Under the pieces are notes generated by a model. That model had not been told where the DNA came from. It was given only the letters and a program-made list of their open reading frames with translations, and searched no databases. From an uncultured Eubacteriales bacterium (GTDB taxonomy: Bacteria; Bacillota; Clostridia; Oscillospirales; CAG-382): 50,884 nt of DNA. This document shows, in pieces, positions 43,140 to 50,884 of the stretch (position 1 is the first letter of the stretch; every line of letters begins with the position of its first letter). The position numbers and the translations under genes were made by a program. The stretch lies in assembly GCA_934479825.1 (NCBI GenBank), contig CAKSOW010000018.1:1-50884 (forward strand). Reading direction: 5' to 3'.

Positions 43140-44963
43140 TCAGCCCTTTAATTTGGCTGCATTCTTCATGCGCTGAACATTCGATAAAACAGACTTGCGC
43201 AAACGAATGGATTTCGGCGTAACTTCGATAAGCTCATCGTCATTGATAAATTCGATGGCTTCTTCCAAACTGAAAATTACCGGCGTGATAAGACGAAGCG
43301 CTTCGTCAGCTCCGGCCGAACGGATAGCCGTCAAATGTTTCTTTTTGCACACATTGACGCTGATATCGTCCGTCTTGGGCGATTCGCCGACAATCTGACC
43401 CTCATAGACATCCTGCGACGGAACAACAAACATGGTCCCTCTGTCTTGGGCGTTGAAAATACCGTATGCTGTGGTCTTGCCGGTTTCATAGGCAACAAGC
43501 GAACCCGTCACACGCTTGGGAATCTCACCCTTATACGGCGTGTAGCCAATAAATAACGCATTGATAATGCCCTCTCCGCGCGTATCTGTCAGAAATTCGT
43601 TACGGTACCCGAAAAGGCCTCTGGTCGGAATATGGAATACCACATTCATGCGGTCGCCATGCGGAACCATATCCTTCATTTCGCCTTTTCTGGCGCCTAA
43701 CTTTTCGATAACCGATCCGACAAATTCCTGCGGCACTTCGCAGGATACTTCTTCGAGCGGCTCACTCTTGACACCGTCGATATCCTTATACAGCACTTTC
43801 GGTGCGCTGACCTGAAATTCATAGCCCTCGCGGCGCATGGTCTCGATCAGAATGGATAAATGCATTTCACCGCGTCCCATAACGCGGAAGTTTTCGCTGG
43901 ACGTACCGTCCTCCACACGGAGCGAAACGTCTTTAAGAAGTTCTCTGTACAGGCGGTCGCGAAGATGACGCGAAGTGCAGAATTTGCCCTCTGTTCCGGC
44001 AAACGGCGAATCGTTGACCGAAAAAGTCATTTCCAAGGTCGGTTCGGAAATCTTGACAAACGGAATGGCCTCCGGTTTTGACGGGTCGCAGACCGTATCG
44101 CCGATAGTGATATTCTCCACACCGGACAGGCACACAATGTCGCCTGCCGTTGCACTGTCCACACTGACGCGCTTCAAGCCGTCGATTGTGAAGAGATTGG
44201 CGATTTTGGCACGGTACGGTTCATGCTGGCCGTGATGGTGACAAACCACCACTTCCTGATTCTTCTTGATGATACCGCGTTCGATCCGGCCGGTCGCAAT
44301 GCGTCCGACATAGTCGTTGTAGTCGATCGAAGAAACCAGCATCTGCGTCGGGCCGCCGATATCGACATCGGGCGCAGGAATATGATTGATAATGGTTTCA
44401 AACAGCGCAGTCAGGTCTTTTTCGTCGCCGTCCGGACTGAGCGACGCGGTGCCGTTACGTCCCGAGCAGAACACAACCGGGCTGTCAAGCTGATCGTCCG
44501 TCGCATTGAGCGAAATTAAAAGTTCGAGAACTTCGTCTACCACTTCGTTGACGCGTGCACCCGGACGGTCAATCTTATTGATGACCACCACCACGCGGTG
44601 ACCCAATTCCAACGCTTTTTGCAAAACAAAACGCGTCTGCGGCATAGTACCCTCGAAAGCGTCTACCAATAACAGTACGCCATTCACCATTTTTAAGATA
44701 CGTTCCACTTCGCCGCCGAAATCCGCGTGACCGGGGGTGTCAACAACATTGATCTTGATGCCTTTGTACACAAGCGATGTATTTTTGGCTAATATCGTAA
44801 TTCCGCGCTCGCGTTCCAGATCGTTGTTATCCATAACACGGTCGGCAACGACTTGGTTTTCGCGGAATGTACCGCTTTGTTTGAGCATTTCATCCACAAG
44901 CGTGGTTTTGCCATGGTCAACATGGGCGACAATGGCGATATTTCTCAAATCTTCTCGAATCAT
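43140..44963 (-). CDS. typA: Ribosome-associated GTPase TypA/BipA
   Basis: This 607-residue translational GTPase has the G domain AHVDHGKTTLVDEML, DTPGHADFGGEVERI and NKIDRPGARV. EF-G-like domains II, III and V follow, with the BipA-specific C-terminal part (MFVVPSQDVYEGQIVGESPKTDDISVNVCKKKHLTAIRSAG). It binds the ribosome and is needed under stress and low temperature. AAGAGGTAGC precedes the start. Full length. Confidence 0.97.
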   Translation of the reverse strand: MIREDLRNIAIVAHVDHGKTTLVDEMLKQSGTFRENQVVADRVMDNNDLERERGITILAKNTSLVYKGIKINVVDTPGHADFGGEVERILKMVNGVLLLVDAFEGTMPQTRFVLQKALELGHRVVVVINKIDRPGARVNEVVDEVLELLISLNATDDQLDSPVVFCSGRNGTASLSPDGDEKDLTALFETIINHIPAPDVDIGGPTQMLVSSIDYNDYVGRIATGRIERGIIKKNQEVVVCHHHGQHEPYRAKIANLFTIDGLKRVSVDSATAGDIVCLSGVENITIGDTVCDPSKPEAIPFVKISEPTLEMTFSVNDSPFAGTEGKFCTSRHLRDRLYRELLKDVSLRVEDGTSSENFRVMGRGEMHLSILIETMRREGYEFQVSAPKVLYKDIDGVKSEPLEEVSCEVPQEFVGSVIEKLGARKGEMKDMVPHGDRMNVVFHIPTRGLFGYRNEFLTDTRGEGIINALFIGYTPYKGEIPKRVTGSLVAYETGKTTAYGIFNAQDRGTMFVVPSQDVYEGQIVGESPKTDDISVNVCKKKHLTAIRSAGADEALRLITPVIFSLEEAIEFINDDELIEVTPKSIRLRKSVLSNVQRMKNAAKLKG

Positions 44964-45214
44964 AAGCTACCTCTTTATTTCTTTATTAAAACACTTTATT
45001 TTATCACATCTGACAAAAAGTGACGCAGAAAAATGCGATTATTTACCGAGTACACGTTCTTTTTTTACAATATATCATATTTTCGGCAGATATCAAAGCT
45101 AATATAAGGAGTATTTACGAAATTTTCTCGGAAATCAAGCGAAAAAGGACATAAATACATGCTAAAATGCGGTTATTCTTCCGGAACTTCCGAAAAAAGG
45201 GACGATTTGATTTT

Positions 45215-45943
45215 ATGGCAAAAAACAAACTGGAAGCCCTCAAGGCCGCTTTTCCGGCAACTGTACCCATTTTGGCCGGCTTTCTCTTTTTAGGCATCAC
45301 ATACGGCATCTATGCGCACACACTCGGATTCAATTTTCTGTATCCGCTTTTTATGAGCCTCACCATTTTTGCAGGCTCTATGGAATTTGTGACGGTGAAT
45401 CTGCTTTTAGGCTCATTTGACCCGTTTTCCGCCTTTCTCATGGCACTTATGATTAACGCAAGACACCTGTTTTACAGCATTGCCATGTTAGACAAATTCA
45501 AAGGAACGGGATTCAAAAAGGTTTATCTGATTTATGGCATGTGTGACGAAACGTTTTCCATCAACTGCACAGCCGATATTCCTGAAAATATCGACAAAGG
45601 TGATTACATGCTGTTCGTGACCCTGTTAAACCAGTTATATTGGGTGGCAGGTGCGACGCTCGGCGGTCTTTTCGGTTCGTTTCTCACATTTGACACGAAA
45701 GGACTTGACTTTGTTATGACGGCCATGTTTGTTGTTATTTTCACTGAGCAATGGATGAAGGACGAAAAACACCTTCCGGCGTTTGCCGGGCTTGCACTAT
45801 CGGTGTTTTGCCTTGTTTTATTCGGCGCGAACGACTTTATTCTGCCGTCCATGCTTTCAATTCTCGCGTTTTTGACGCTAACGCGCCGCGTGCTTGATAA
45901 AGAAGAAACGAACGATCTCACGAAAGGAGCGGACCGATCATGA
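45215..45943 (+). CDS. azlC: Branched-chain amino acid exporter large subunit AzlC
   Basis: This 242-residue protein starts at ATG 45215 (MAKNKLEALKAAFPATVPILAGF). An ATG at 45167 in frame adds a basic 16-residue stretch and cannot be excluded, because neither has a strong ribosome site. AzlC motifs are FLFLGITYGIYAHTLGF, LTIFAGSMEFVTVNLL and ALMINARHLFYSIAMLDKFKG. With AzlD it exports branched-chain amino acids. It overlaps azlD by four bases (ATGA). Confidence 0.92.
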   Translation: MAKNKLEALKAAFPATVPILAGFLFLGITYGIYAHTLGFNFLYPLFMSLTIFAGSMEFVTVNLLLGSFDPFSAFLMALMINARHLFYSIAMLDKFKGTGFKKVYLIYGMCDETFSINCTADIPENIDKGDYMLFVTLLNQLYWVAGATLGGLFGSFLTFDTKGLDFVMTAMFVVIFTEQWMKDEKHLPAFAGLALSVFCLVLFGANDFILPSMLSILAFLTLTRRVLDKEETNDLTKGADRS

Positions 45944-46269
45944 CGCTATCGCAACAGATTATCACGGTGGCTGCTGTGGTGTTGGGAACTCTTTTAACAC
46001 GCTTTCTGCCGTTTTTACTGTTTCCGGCCGGGAAACCTACGCCCCGGTATATTGCCTATCTCGGACGCGTTTTGCCGGGTGCGGTATTCGGAATGCTTGT
46101 CATATACTGCTTAAAAGGGGTAGACGTTTTATCGGGCAGTCATGGGATTCCGGAGCTGATCGCGATTCTTGCGGTTGTGGGATTACATTTGTGGAAAAAG
46201 CAGATGTTGTTATCCATTGCAGGCGGCACGGTTTTATACATGGTTCTTGTGCAGTTTGTCTTTGTCTGA
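45940..46269 (+). CDS. azlD: Branched-chain amino acid exporter small subunit AzlD
   Basis: This 109-residue protein has four membrane helices. It shows the family's TLLTRFLPFLLFP and YLGRVLPGAVFGMLVIYCLK motifs and ends HLWKKQMLLSIAGGTVLYMVL. It is translationally coupled to azlC and forms the small partner of the exporter. Confidence 0.92.
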   Translation: MTLSQQIITVAAVVLGTLLTRFLPFLLFPAGKPTPRYIAYLGRVLPGAVFGMLVIYCLKGVDVLSGSHGIPELIAILAVVGLHLWKKQMLLSIAGGTVLYMVLVQFVFV

Positions 46270-47345
46270 GAAAGGCGGCTTGCCGCCTACATATTCTCAC
46301 GCGCAGCAGACCCGGCAGGGGCTGCCGGGGAGCCTGTTACTTTTGCGAAAAGTAACCAAAGAGGCAATTTGAGAGGGCTTTTTTTCCGAAAAAGCCCGGA
46401 AAGAGCGCTTTTCGTTTCACGAAAAGCATATAAGGGACGGCTTAATGTTACTTTTTCGCTTGTACGAAAAAGTAACCAAAAAGTACACCAGAGGGTGCGC
46501 CCTCTGGACTCCCGGGGTGCGGTTCAAAGCTCTACACAAGCATGCTTTTATAGAAATTGAAACGGTTCGTCACTAAAACAGCTTTCAGGCTTTGAACCGG
46601 TGGAAAAGGGCGATGTTTCATCAAACGCAGAATCGGGTTTTGCGGAAAATCGAAGTTGCAGTGCAGGCTTGATGCCGCAAGCAGTTGATTATGGGAGAGT
46701 GCACGGTATCTTTGTTGCAGTGGGAGTGGAAAGTTGGTGTGCGCAAATGAAAAGCTTTAAGTAAAACCACGGCTTGTTTGTGTGCAGGAAACCGGAGTTT
46801 TTATTCTCTCAAAAACTTTTCTTTTTCTCAAAAAATAACTTTCTGTTTACCAAGAAATAATCTCTCACCAAACTCCCCATTCCCTGAAACACATAACCTA
46901 CTGTCTGCCCAAATCAGAACAAGCCTTTTCAAAAACACTCTCAAATCCTTGCGCCGTAAAACCGCCGTCTCGCACCGGTTCAAAATACTCCGAGCTATAT
47001 GGCACAAGGTTGCGGGTTCCCATAAAGACTTCTTAATAGGCATAAAGCTTGCGTTTTAGCAAATAACTTCCACGCTCGGAATTTTGAACCGCACCCCCGG
47101 GAGTCCAGAGGGCCGCGGCCCTCTGGTGTACTTTTTGGTTACTTTTTCGTACAAGCGAAAAAGTAACATTAAACCGTCCCTTATATGCTTTTCGCGAAAC
47201 GAAAAGCGCTCTTTTCAGGCTTTTCGGAAAAGCAGAACACGCCCGACGATTTGAGTATTCAAACCGTCGGGCGTACAAATTTAAATTCTTTTGCCCCGCT
47301 TTTCTTTTAAGAAAAGCGGGCAAGACCTGAGGGCGAACAGCCCCT
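46270..47345 (+). repeat. Long intergenic hairpin-array repeat, copy 5 (core orientation +)
   Basis: The copy lies between convergent azlD and hydE. It starts with GGCGGCTTGCCGCC within bases of the azlD stop. Then come GCTTTTCG/CGAAAAGC, GTTACTTTTTCGCTTGTACG, CCAGAGGGTGCGCCCTCTGG, and a beta stem-loop (GGTTCAAAGC...GCTTTGAACC). The core orientation is as in copies 1 and 3 (ATGCCGCAAGCAGTTGAT...ACACATAACCTACTGTC). An alpha stem-loop, the same hairpins inverted, the tag hairpin ACGCCCGACG/CGTCGGGCGT (47239-47274) and TTTTCTTTTAAGAAAA follow. No credible ORF is present. Confidence 0.85.
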
Positions 47346-47355
47346 GCCTGAAAAG

Positions 47356-48414
47356 CTACCGACGGACGTTTCCGACGTCCGTCACAATCCGATACCCGGC
47401 GGCGGCCACACGCTTTTCGAGACATGCGCGACACTCTGCCGCCTCGTCACCCGTGCAGATCTTGTTGTCATAAAGCGCATATAGCTTTCTCGTTTTCACC
47501 GGTGAAAGATTGGGCATGACAACATTCGCCCCGGCCTTTAAGCCAAGCTCGCGTCCGGTCGGATGAATCGTGCCAAGCGCAGTCGTGGCCGGAAGCAGCA
47601 CATGCGGAAAACATAGCCGTAAAATCGAAAGCAAGCGGAGCGTCATGAAAAGAGAACCGTCCGGAAAGGCCGCAAAGGGTGTGTCTGCATGGTGAATAAA
47701 CGGCCCGATTCCGATCATGTCCGGGTCAAGCCGCTGTAAAAAACGTAAATCGGAAATCAGATTTTTCACAGTCTGGTACGGCGAACCCACCATGAATCCG
47801 GCTCCGACCTGATAACCGATTTCTTTTAACGTAAATAAACACTTTTTGCGGTTTTCCAAACTCATGCAAGCCGGGTGAAGCTTTTGGTAGTGCGCTTCGG
47901 TGGCCGTTTCGTGGCGTAACAGATACCGACCTGCCCCGGCACTGAAAAACGCCTTGTAATCCTCGGCCGAACGCTCGCCAACCGAAAGCGTTATCATGCA
48001 GTCGGGATATCTGGTGCGGATTCCGTCAAGAATAGAACAAAGCCTGTCCGTCGTGAAGTAGGGATCTTCGCCGCCTTGCAGTACAAACGTCCGATATCCG
48101 AGTGCATAACCGGTGTCACAGCAGGCAAAAATTTCTTCCGGCGAAAGCCGGTAGCGCACGGCGTTCTTGTTGCCGCATCGGATTCCGCAGTAATAGCAGT
48201 CGTTCTGGCAGATATTGGTGAATTCGATGAGACCGCGCAAAAACACGGAGTCGCCGTATACGTCACGGCGCACTTGGTCAGCCGCCGCTGTGAGCGACGG
48301 AAGTTCTTCCGGGTATTCAATCAGCGTCATAAATTCCGGGTCGGTCAGATCGCGGTTCTGCCGCAGTTTTGCGATAAGCATGGAAATGCTTTTTTCGTCT
48401 GGGTGCTTGTTCAT
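47356..48414 (-). CDS. hydE: [FeFe]-hydrogenase H-cluster radical SAM maturase HydE
   Basis: This 352-residue radical SAM enzyme has LRGLIEFTNICQNDCYYCGIRCGNKNA (CxxxCxxC cluster ligands), FVLQGGEDPYFTTD, and the TIM-barrel motifs LRHETATEAHYQKLHP and GFMVGSPYQT. The C-terminal part has LLPATTALGTIHPTGRELGLKAGANVVMPN. HydE works with HydF and HydG to build the [2Fe] subcluster. Those genes and a hydrogenase are not in the window. It is divergent from rex. A hairpin (GACGGACGT/ACGTCCGTC, 47363-47385) lies inside the last codons. Confidence 0.92.
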   Translation of the reverse strand: MNKHPDEKSISMLIAKLRQNRDLTDPEFMTLIEYPEELPSLTAAADQVRRDVYGDSVFLRGLIEFTNICQNDCYYCGIRCGNKNAVRYRLSPEEIFACCDTGYALGYRTFVLQGGEDPYFTTDRLCSILDGIRTRYPDCMITLSVGERSAEDYKAFFSAGAGRYLLRHETATEAHYQKLHPACMSLENRKKCLFTLKEIGYQVGAGFMVGSPYQTVKNLISDLRFLQRLDPDMIGIGPFIHHADTPFAAFPDGSLFMTLRLLSILRLCFPHVLLPATTALGTIHPTGRELGLKAGANVVMPNLSPVKTRKLYALYDNKICTGDEAAECRACLEKRVAAAGYRIVTDVGNVRR

Positions 48415-48447
48415 ATGCTTTGCCGCCTTATTGTTTGGTTACTTTTT

Positions 48448-48476
48448 ATTATATAAGGCATACGTCGGCTTGTCAA
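48448..48476 (-). promoter_or_regulatory. Promoter of hydE
   Basis: Minus strand TTGACA (48476-48471), 17 bp, TATAAT (48453-48448), perfect consensus. Confidence 0.85.
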
Positions 48477-48569
48477 TATCCGAATGGCAAAGTTTATAGC
48501 GGAAATATCAGGCTTTTGGAAAAATTTTGATATTCGTTTGCTTTTTTTGGTGAAAATTGCGAAAAACGC

Positions 48570-48634
48570 TTGACTTTTTGAGAGAATTGAAGTATACTAT
48601 CGCTATCACAATATCGATATCATAATATCGATAT
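48570..48634 (+). promoter_or_regulatory. rex promoter with downstream double-palindrome operator candidate
   Basis: TTGACT (48570-48575), 17 bp, TATACT (48593-48598). Just past the start site lie ATATCGATAT (48611-48620) and ATATCGATAT (48625-48634), separated by CATA. The same 10-4-10 pattern returns downstream of rex. Position near +5 to +30 suits repression by Rex of its own gene. It does not match the TTGTGAAATATTTCACAA-like Rex consensus closely. Confidence 0.7.
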
Positions 48635-48669
48635 ATTGGAAATTTACCCCGTAGAGAAGAGGATATCCC

Positions 48670-49326
48670 GTGAATAAATCCAATGCGGAAGCGCTTTTGA
48701 CGGTACAGACTTTACAGCGGCTGCCGTATTATTTACATTATCTGAAAGCTGCCCGGCGGCGCGGCGAAAAGACCGTGAGCGCCTCCGCTATGGCGGCGGA
48801 ACTGCGGTTAGGGGACGTGTTGGTGCGCAAGGATCTAGCGCTTGTCAGCTCGGTCAGCGGCAAGCCGAAAACCGGCTATTCGGTGGAAGAACTGATCCGC
48901 GATGTGGAGATCTGCCTTGGCTATGACAATACGATGGACGCAGTTCTGGTGGGGGTCGGTTCGCTCGGCAGAGCGTTGCTCGGAAACGGCGAATTCCGGC
49001 GATATGGCTTGAATATCGTGACGGCGTTTGATATCGATGAAGCGGTTATCGGCAATGTTTACCACGGCAAGAAAGTCTTGGCTATCGATGAGCTTGCACC
49101 GCTTTGCAAGCGGATGCACATACATATCGGAATCATTGCCGTACCGGCCGATTTTGCCCAGAATGTGGCGGATAAACTTGTAGCTTGCGGCGTGCGTGCC
49201 ATCTGGAATTTTGCGCTTGTCAAGCTGAACGTTCCATCCGGGGTGCTGGTGCAGGATGAGAATTTGGCGGCCTCGCTTGCGATTCTGTCCCAACACTTGC
49301 GCGACCGCATGAACCGGGAAGAGTAA
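48670..49326 (+). CDS. rex: Redox-sensing transcriptional repressor Rex
   Basis: This 218-residue protein starts at GTG 48670, behind AAGAGGATAT. The N-terminal winged helix (about 10-80; VSASAMAAELRLGDVLVRKDLALVSSVSGKPKTGY) is followed by an NADH-binding Rossmann domain with VLVGVGSLGRALLG and VTAFDIDEAVIG, and the domain-swapped C-terminal helix. Rex leaves DNA when NADH is high, switching on fermentation genes. The neighbours fit: an iron alcohol dehydrogenase and an NfnA-like start follow. The recognition helix has LGDVLVRKDLA instead of the usual xxxAQxRKDLS, which may explain a different operator. Confidence 0.95.
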   Translation: MNKSNAEALLTVQTLQRLPYYLHYLKAARRRGEKTVSASAMAAELRLGDVLVRKDLALVSSVSGKPKTGYSVEELIRDVEICLGYDNTMDAVLVGVGSLGRALLGNGEFRRYGLNIVTAFDIDEAVIGNVYHGKKVLAIDELAPLCKRMHIHIGIIAVPADFAQNVADKLVACGVRAIWNFALVKLNVPSGVLVQDENLAASLAILSQHLRDRMNREE

Positions 49327-49332
49327 AGAGAA

Positions 49333-49367
49333 GCATATCGATATTGAAATATCGATATGCTTTTTTT
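49333..49367 (+). terminator. rex terminator containing the same double palindrome
   Basis: GCATATCGATAT (49333-49344) pairs with ATATCGATATGC (49349-49360), loop TGAA, followed by seven T residues. The stem contains the 10-4-10 ATATCGATAT pair and lies 14 bases upstream of the -35 of the alcohol dehydrogenase promoter, so it may also be an operator. Confidence 0.85.
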
Positions 49368-49371
49368 ATAT

Positions 49372-49403
49372 TTGCATTTTTATTTGGTTTGTGCTATTAT
49401 AAT
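49372..49403 (+). promoter_or_regulatory. Promoter of the iron alcohol dehydrogenase gene
   Basis: TTGCAT (49372-49377), 17 bp, TATTAT (49395-49400) with an extended TGC in front, or TATAAT three bases later with a 20-bp spacer. Confidence 0.65.
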
Positions 49404-49472
49404 AGCGTAAAAAGAACGGACAGGTTCTTTTGAAAAAATAATTTGAAATTTATAGATTCGGAGGACAAAACA

Positions 49473-50690
49473 ATGGCAAGATTTACTTTACCGAGAGATT
49501 TATATCATGGCAAGGGCGCTTTGGAAGCGTTAAAGACTTTTGAAGGTAAGAGAGCAATGGTCTGCGTAGGCGGCGGCTCTATGAAGAAGTTCGGTTTCCT
49601 TGACAAAGCCGTCAATTACTTAAAAGAAGCCGGTATGGAGGTCGAATTGTTTGAAGGCATTGAGCCTGACCCCTCTGTTGAAACGGTTATGAAGGGCGCG
49701 GCCGCTATGGAAAAATTCCAGCCGGACTGGATCGTTGCAATCGGCGGCGGTTCTCCGATTGACGCAGCCAAGGCTATGTGGATCAAATATGAATATCCGG
49801 AAATCACCTTTGAAGAGATGTGCAAGGTATTCGGTATTCCGAAACTTCGCAGAAAAGCACATTTCTGCGCTATTTCTTCCACCTCCGGTACGGCTACCGA
49901 AGTAACGGCGTTCTCGATTATTACCGATTATGCAAAGGGCATCAAGTACCCGATTGCTGACTTTGAAATCACGCCGGATGTCGCTATCGTTGACCCTGAA
50001 CTTGCTGAAACCATGCCGAAGAAATTGGTTGCTCACACCGGTATGGACGCTATGACGCATGCCATTGAAGCATATGTTTCCACGGCTAACTGCAATTATA
50101 CCGATCCGCTTGCTATCTTCGCTATCAAGATGATTCAGAACGATCTGATTCCGTCCTACAACGGAGATATGGAAAAACGCGACGCTATGCATGACGCTCA
50201 GTGCCTTGCCGGCATGGCATTCTCCAATGCATTGCTTGGTATCGTTCACTCCATGGCACATAAGACCGGCGCTGCTTTTGCTGATTACGGCGCACACATC
50301 ATCCATGGTGCAGCAAACGCTATGTATCTGCCGAAAGTTATCGCATTCAACGCAAAAGACCCGACAGCCAAGAAACGTTATGGCGTTATCGCGGATTACA
50401 TGGGACTCGGTGGTGCAAACGACGACGAAAAAGTAAAACTCTTAATTGAACATCTCCGCGGCATGAACGACGCTTTGAACATTCCGCACTGCATCAAACA
50501 TTACGGCGCAGACAGCTATCCGACCGAAAACGGATTTGTTCCGGAAAACGTATTCCTCGAAAGACTTCCGGAAATTGCAAAGAACGCTATCGGCGATGCT
50601 TGCACCGGTTCCAATCCGCGTATTCCGACCCAAGAAGAAATGGAAAAGCTGCTTAAATGCTGCTACTACGATACCGAAGTCGATTTCTAA
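49473..50690 (+). CDS. Iron-containing alcohol dehydrogenase
   Basis: This 405-residue protein starts at ATG 49473 (MARFTLPRDLYHGKGALEAL), behind CGGAGGAC. Cofactor motifs are VAIGGGSPIDAAKAMW and SSTSGTATEVTAFSII. Metal-site residues are in PDVAIVDPEL, HTGMDAMTHAIEAYVS and GIVHSMAHKTGAAF. It resembles clostridial NAD(P)H-dependent butanol/ethanol dehydrogenases, which reoxidise NADH in fermentation and are typical Rex targets. Confidence 0.94.
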   Translation: MARFTLPRDLYHGKGALEALKTFEGKRAMVCVGGGSMKKFGFLDKAVNYLKEAGMEVELFEGIEPDPSVETVMKGAAAMEKFQPDWIVAIGGGSPIDAAKAMWIKYEYPEITFEEMCKVFGIPKLRRKAHFCAISSTSGTATEVTAFSIITDYAKGIKYPIADFEITPDVAIVDPELAETMPKKLVAHTGMDAMTHAIEAYVSTANCNYTDPLAIFAIKMIQNDLIPSYNGDMEKRDAMHDAQCLAGMAFSNALLGIVHSMAHKTGAAFADYGAHIIHGAANAMYLPKVIAFNAKDPTAKKRYGVIADYMGLGGANDDEKVKLLIEHLRGMNDALNIPHCIKHYGADSYPTENGFVPENVFLERLPEIAKNAIGDACTGSNPRIPTQEEMEKLLKCCYYDTEVDF

Positions 50691-50713
50691 TCGAATTCTA
50701 TCGTATTTACAAC

Positions 50714-50760
50714 GACCTTTGCGGGCTGCTGTCGTCTTACGGCAGCGGCTCGTTTTTTAT
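50714..50760 (+). terminator. Terminator after the alcohol dehydrogenase gene
   Basis: GCGGGCTGCTGTCG pairs (with G-U and minor mismatch) with CGGCAGCGGCTCGT and is followed by TTTTTTAT. Confidence 0.8.
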
Positions 50761-50794
50761 ATACCGCTTTGCGGCAGATAAGAGGAAGAGAAAA

Positions 50795-50884
50795 ATGTAT
50801 AAAATTATATCCAAAGAAGCATTAAATCCGACAGTGATACGGATGGAGATAGAAGCGCCATACGTGGCGAAGAAAGCAGAGCCG
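50795..50884 (+). CDS. Start of NfnA-like ferredoxin-NADP+ reductase subunit (truncated by window end)
   Basis: ATG 50795 follows AGAGGAAGAG. The 30 visible residues (MYKIISKEALNPTVIRMEIE, then APYVAKKAEP) match the highly conserved N-terminus of sulfide/dihydroorotate dehydrogenase-like FAD/NAD-binding proteins, including NfnA, the NAD-side subunit of the electron-bifurcating transhydrogenase. Placement after rex and an alcohol dehydrogenase fits. The rest lies outside the window, so NfnA versus another member of the family is not settled. Confidence 0.75.
   Translation, partial: MYKIISKEALNPTVIRMEIEAPYVAKKAEP

Noticed and set aside
17391..47345. CRISPR array or insertion sequences as the explanation of the repeats
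   Set aside because: There are no regularly spaced short direct repeats with spacers, no cas genes and no transposase. The repeats are long hairpin arrays hundreds of bases apart internally.
48434..48450. GGTTACTTTTT near the hydE promoter, resembling the repeat hairpin half-site
   Set aside because: Only one half is present, without the complementary AAAAAGTAAC or any other module, so chance or a tiny remnant cannot be told apart.

Overview
The window looks like chromosomal DNA of an anaerobic, fermentative low-to-mid GC Firmicute (class Clostridia, probably gut-associated). The grounds are Gram-positive style promoters and strong Shine-Dalgarno sites, S-layer-homology surface proteins, the ylxM-ffh-rpsP-khpA block, an [FeFe]-hydrogenase maturase (HydE), the redox repressor Rex beside an iron alcohol dehydrogenase, and the start of an NfnA-like flavoprotein. 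No rRNA, CRISPR array or transposase is visible.

1-10.5 kb is accessory-looking. It holds the end of a KdpD kinase with KdpE, an SdpI-like membrane protein, a MerR-type regulator with a membrane/zinc-ribbon tail that leads an ABC exporter operon, and a Fur/PerR regulator under its own Fur box. A right end resembling Tn916-type integrative elements follows: leader peptide with terminator, sigma-like factor, structured non-coding stretch, winged-helix protein, PemK toxin, Xis-like protein and tyrosine integrase. It abuts tRNA-Ser(CGA). Two further 5'-half copies of that tRNA lie between the tRNA and its apparent promoter, a record of repeated site-specific integration.

10.6-22.4 kb is mostly housekeeping: a GH42 beta-galactosidase divergent from an unidentified probable alpha-toroid carbohydrate enzyme, the ylxM-ffh-rpsP-khpA operon, gpsA and alaS. 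22.5-38.7 kb holds two giant, paralogous secreted proteins (S-layer-homology plus WbsX/GH99-like catalytic domain plus several beta-sandwich modules). They flank an AraC-controlled dehydrogenase operon and a class-C beta-lactamase-like hydrolase. 40-46 kb has a lysine riboswitch controlling an NhaC-type transporter, typA, and the azlCD branched-chain amino-acid exporter. 47-50.9 kb is a redox block (hydE, rex, Fe-ADH, nfnA start) with two copies of the same 24-bp palindromic operator candidate.

The most unusual feature is a family of five non-coding intergenic repeats of about 0.9-1.2 kb (near 17.4, 27.8, 38.8, 42.2 and 46.3 kb). Each is a nested, roughly mirror-symmetric array of hairpins around an asymmetric core. 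The core occurs in both orientations, and the stem-loop modules are swapped between copies. Each begins just after a stop codon. No protein of their own is evident, and I do not recognise the family.
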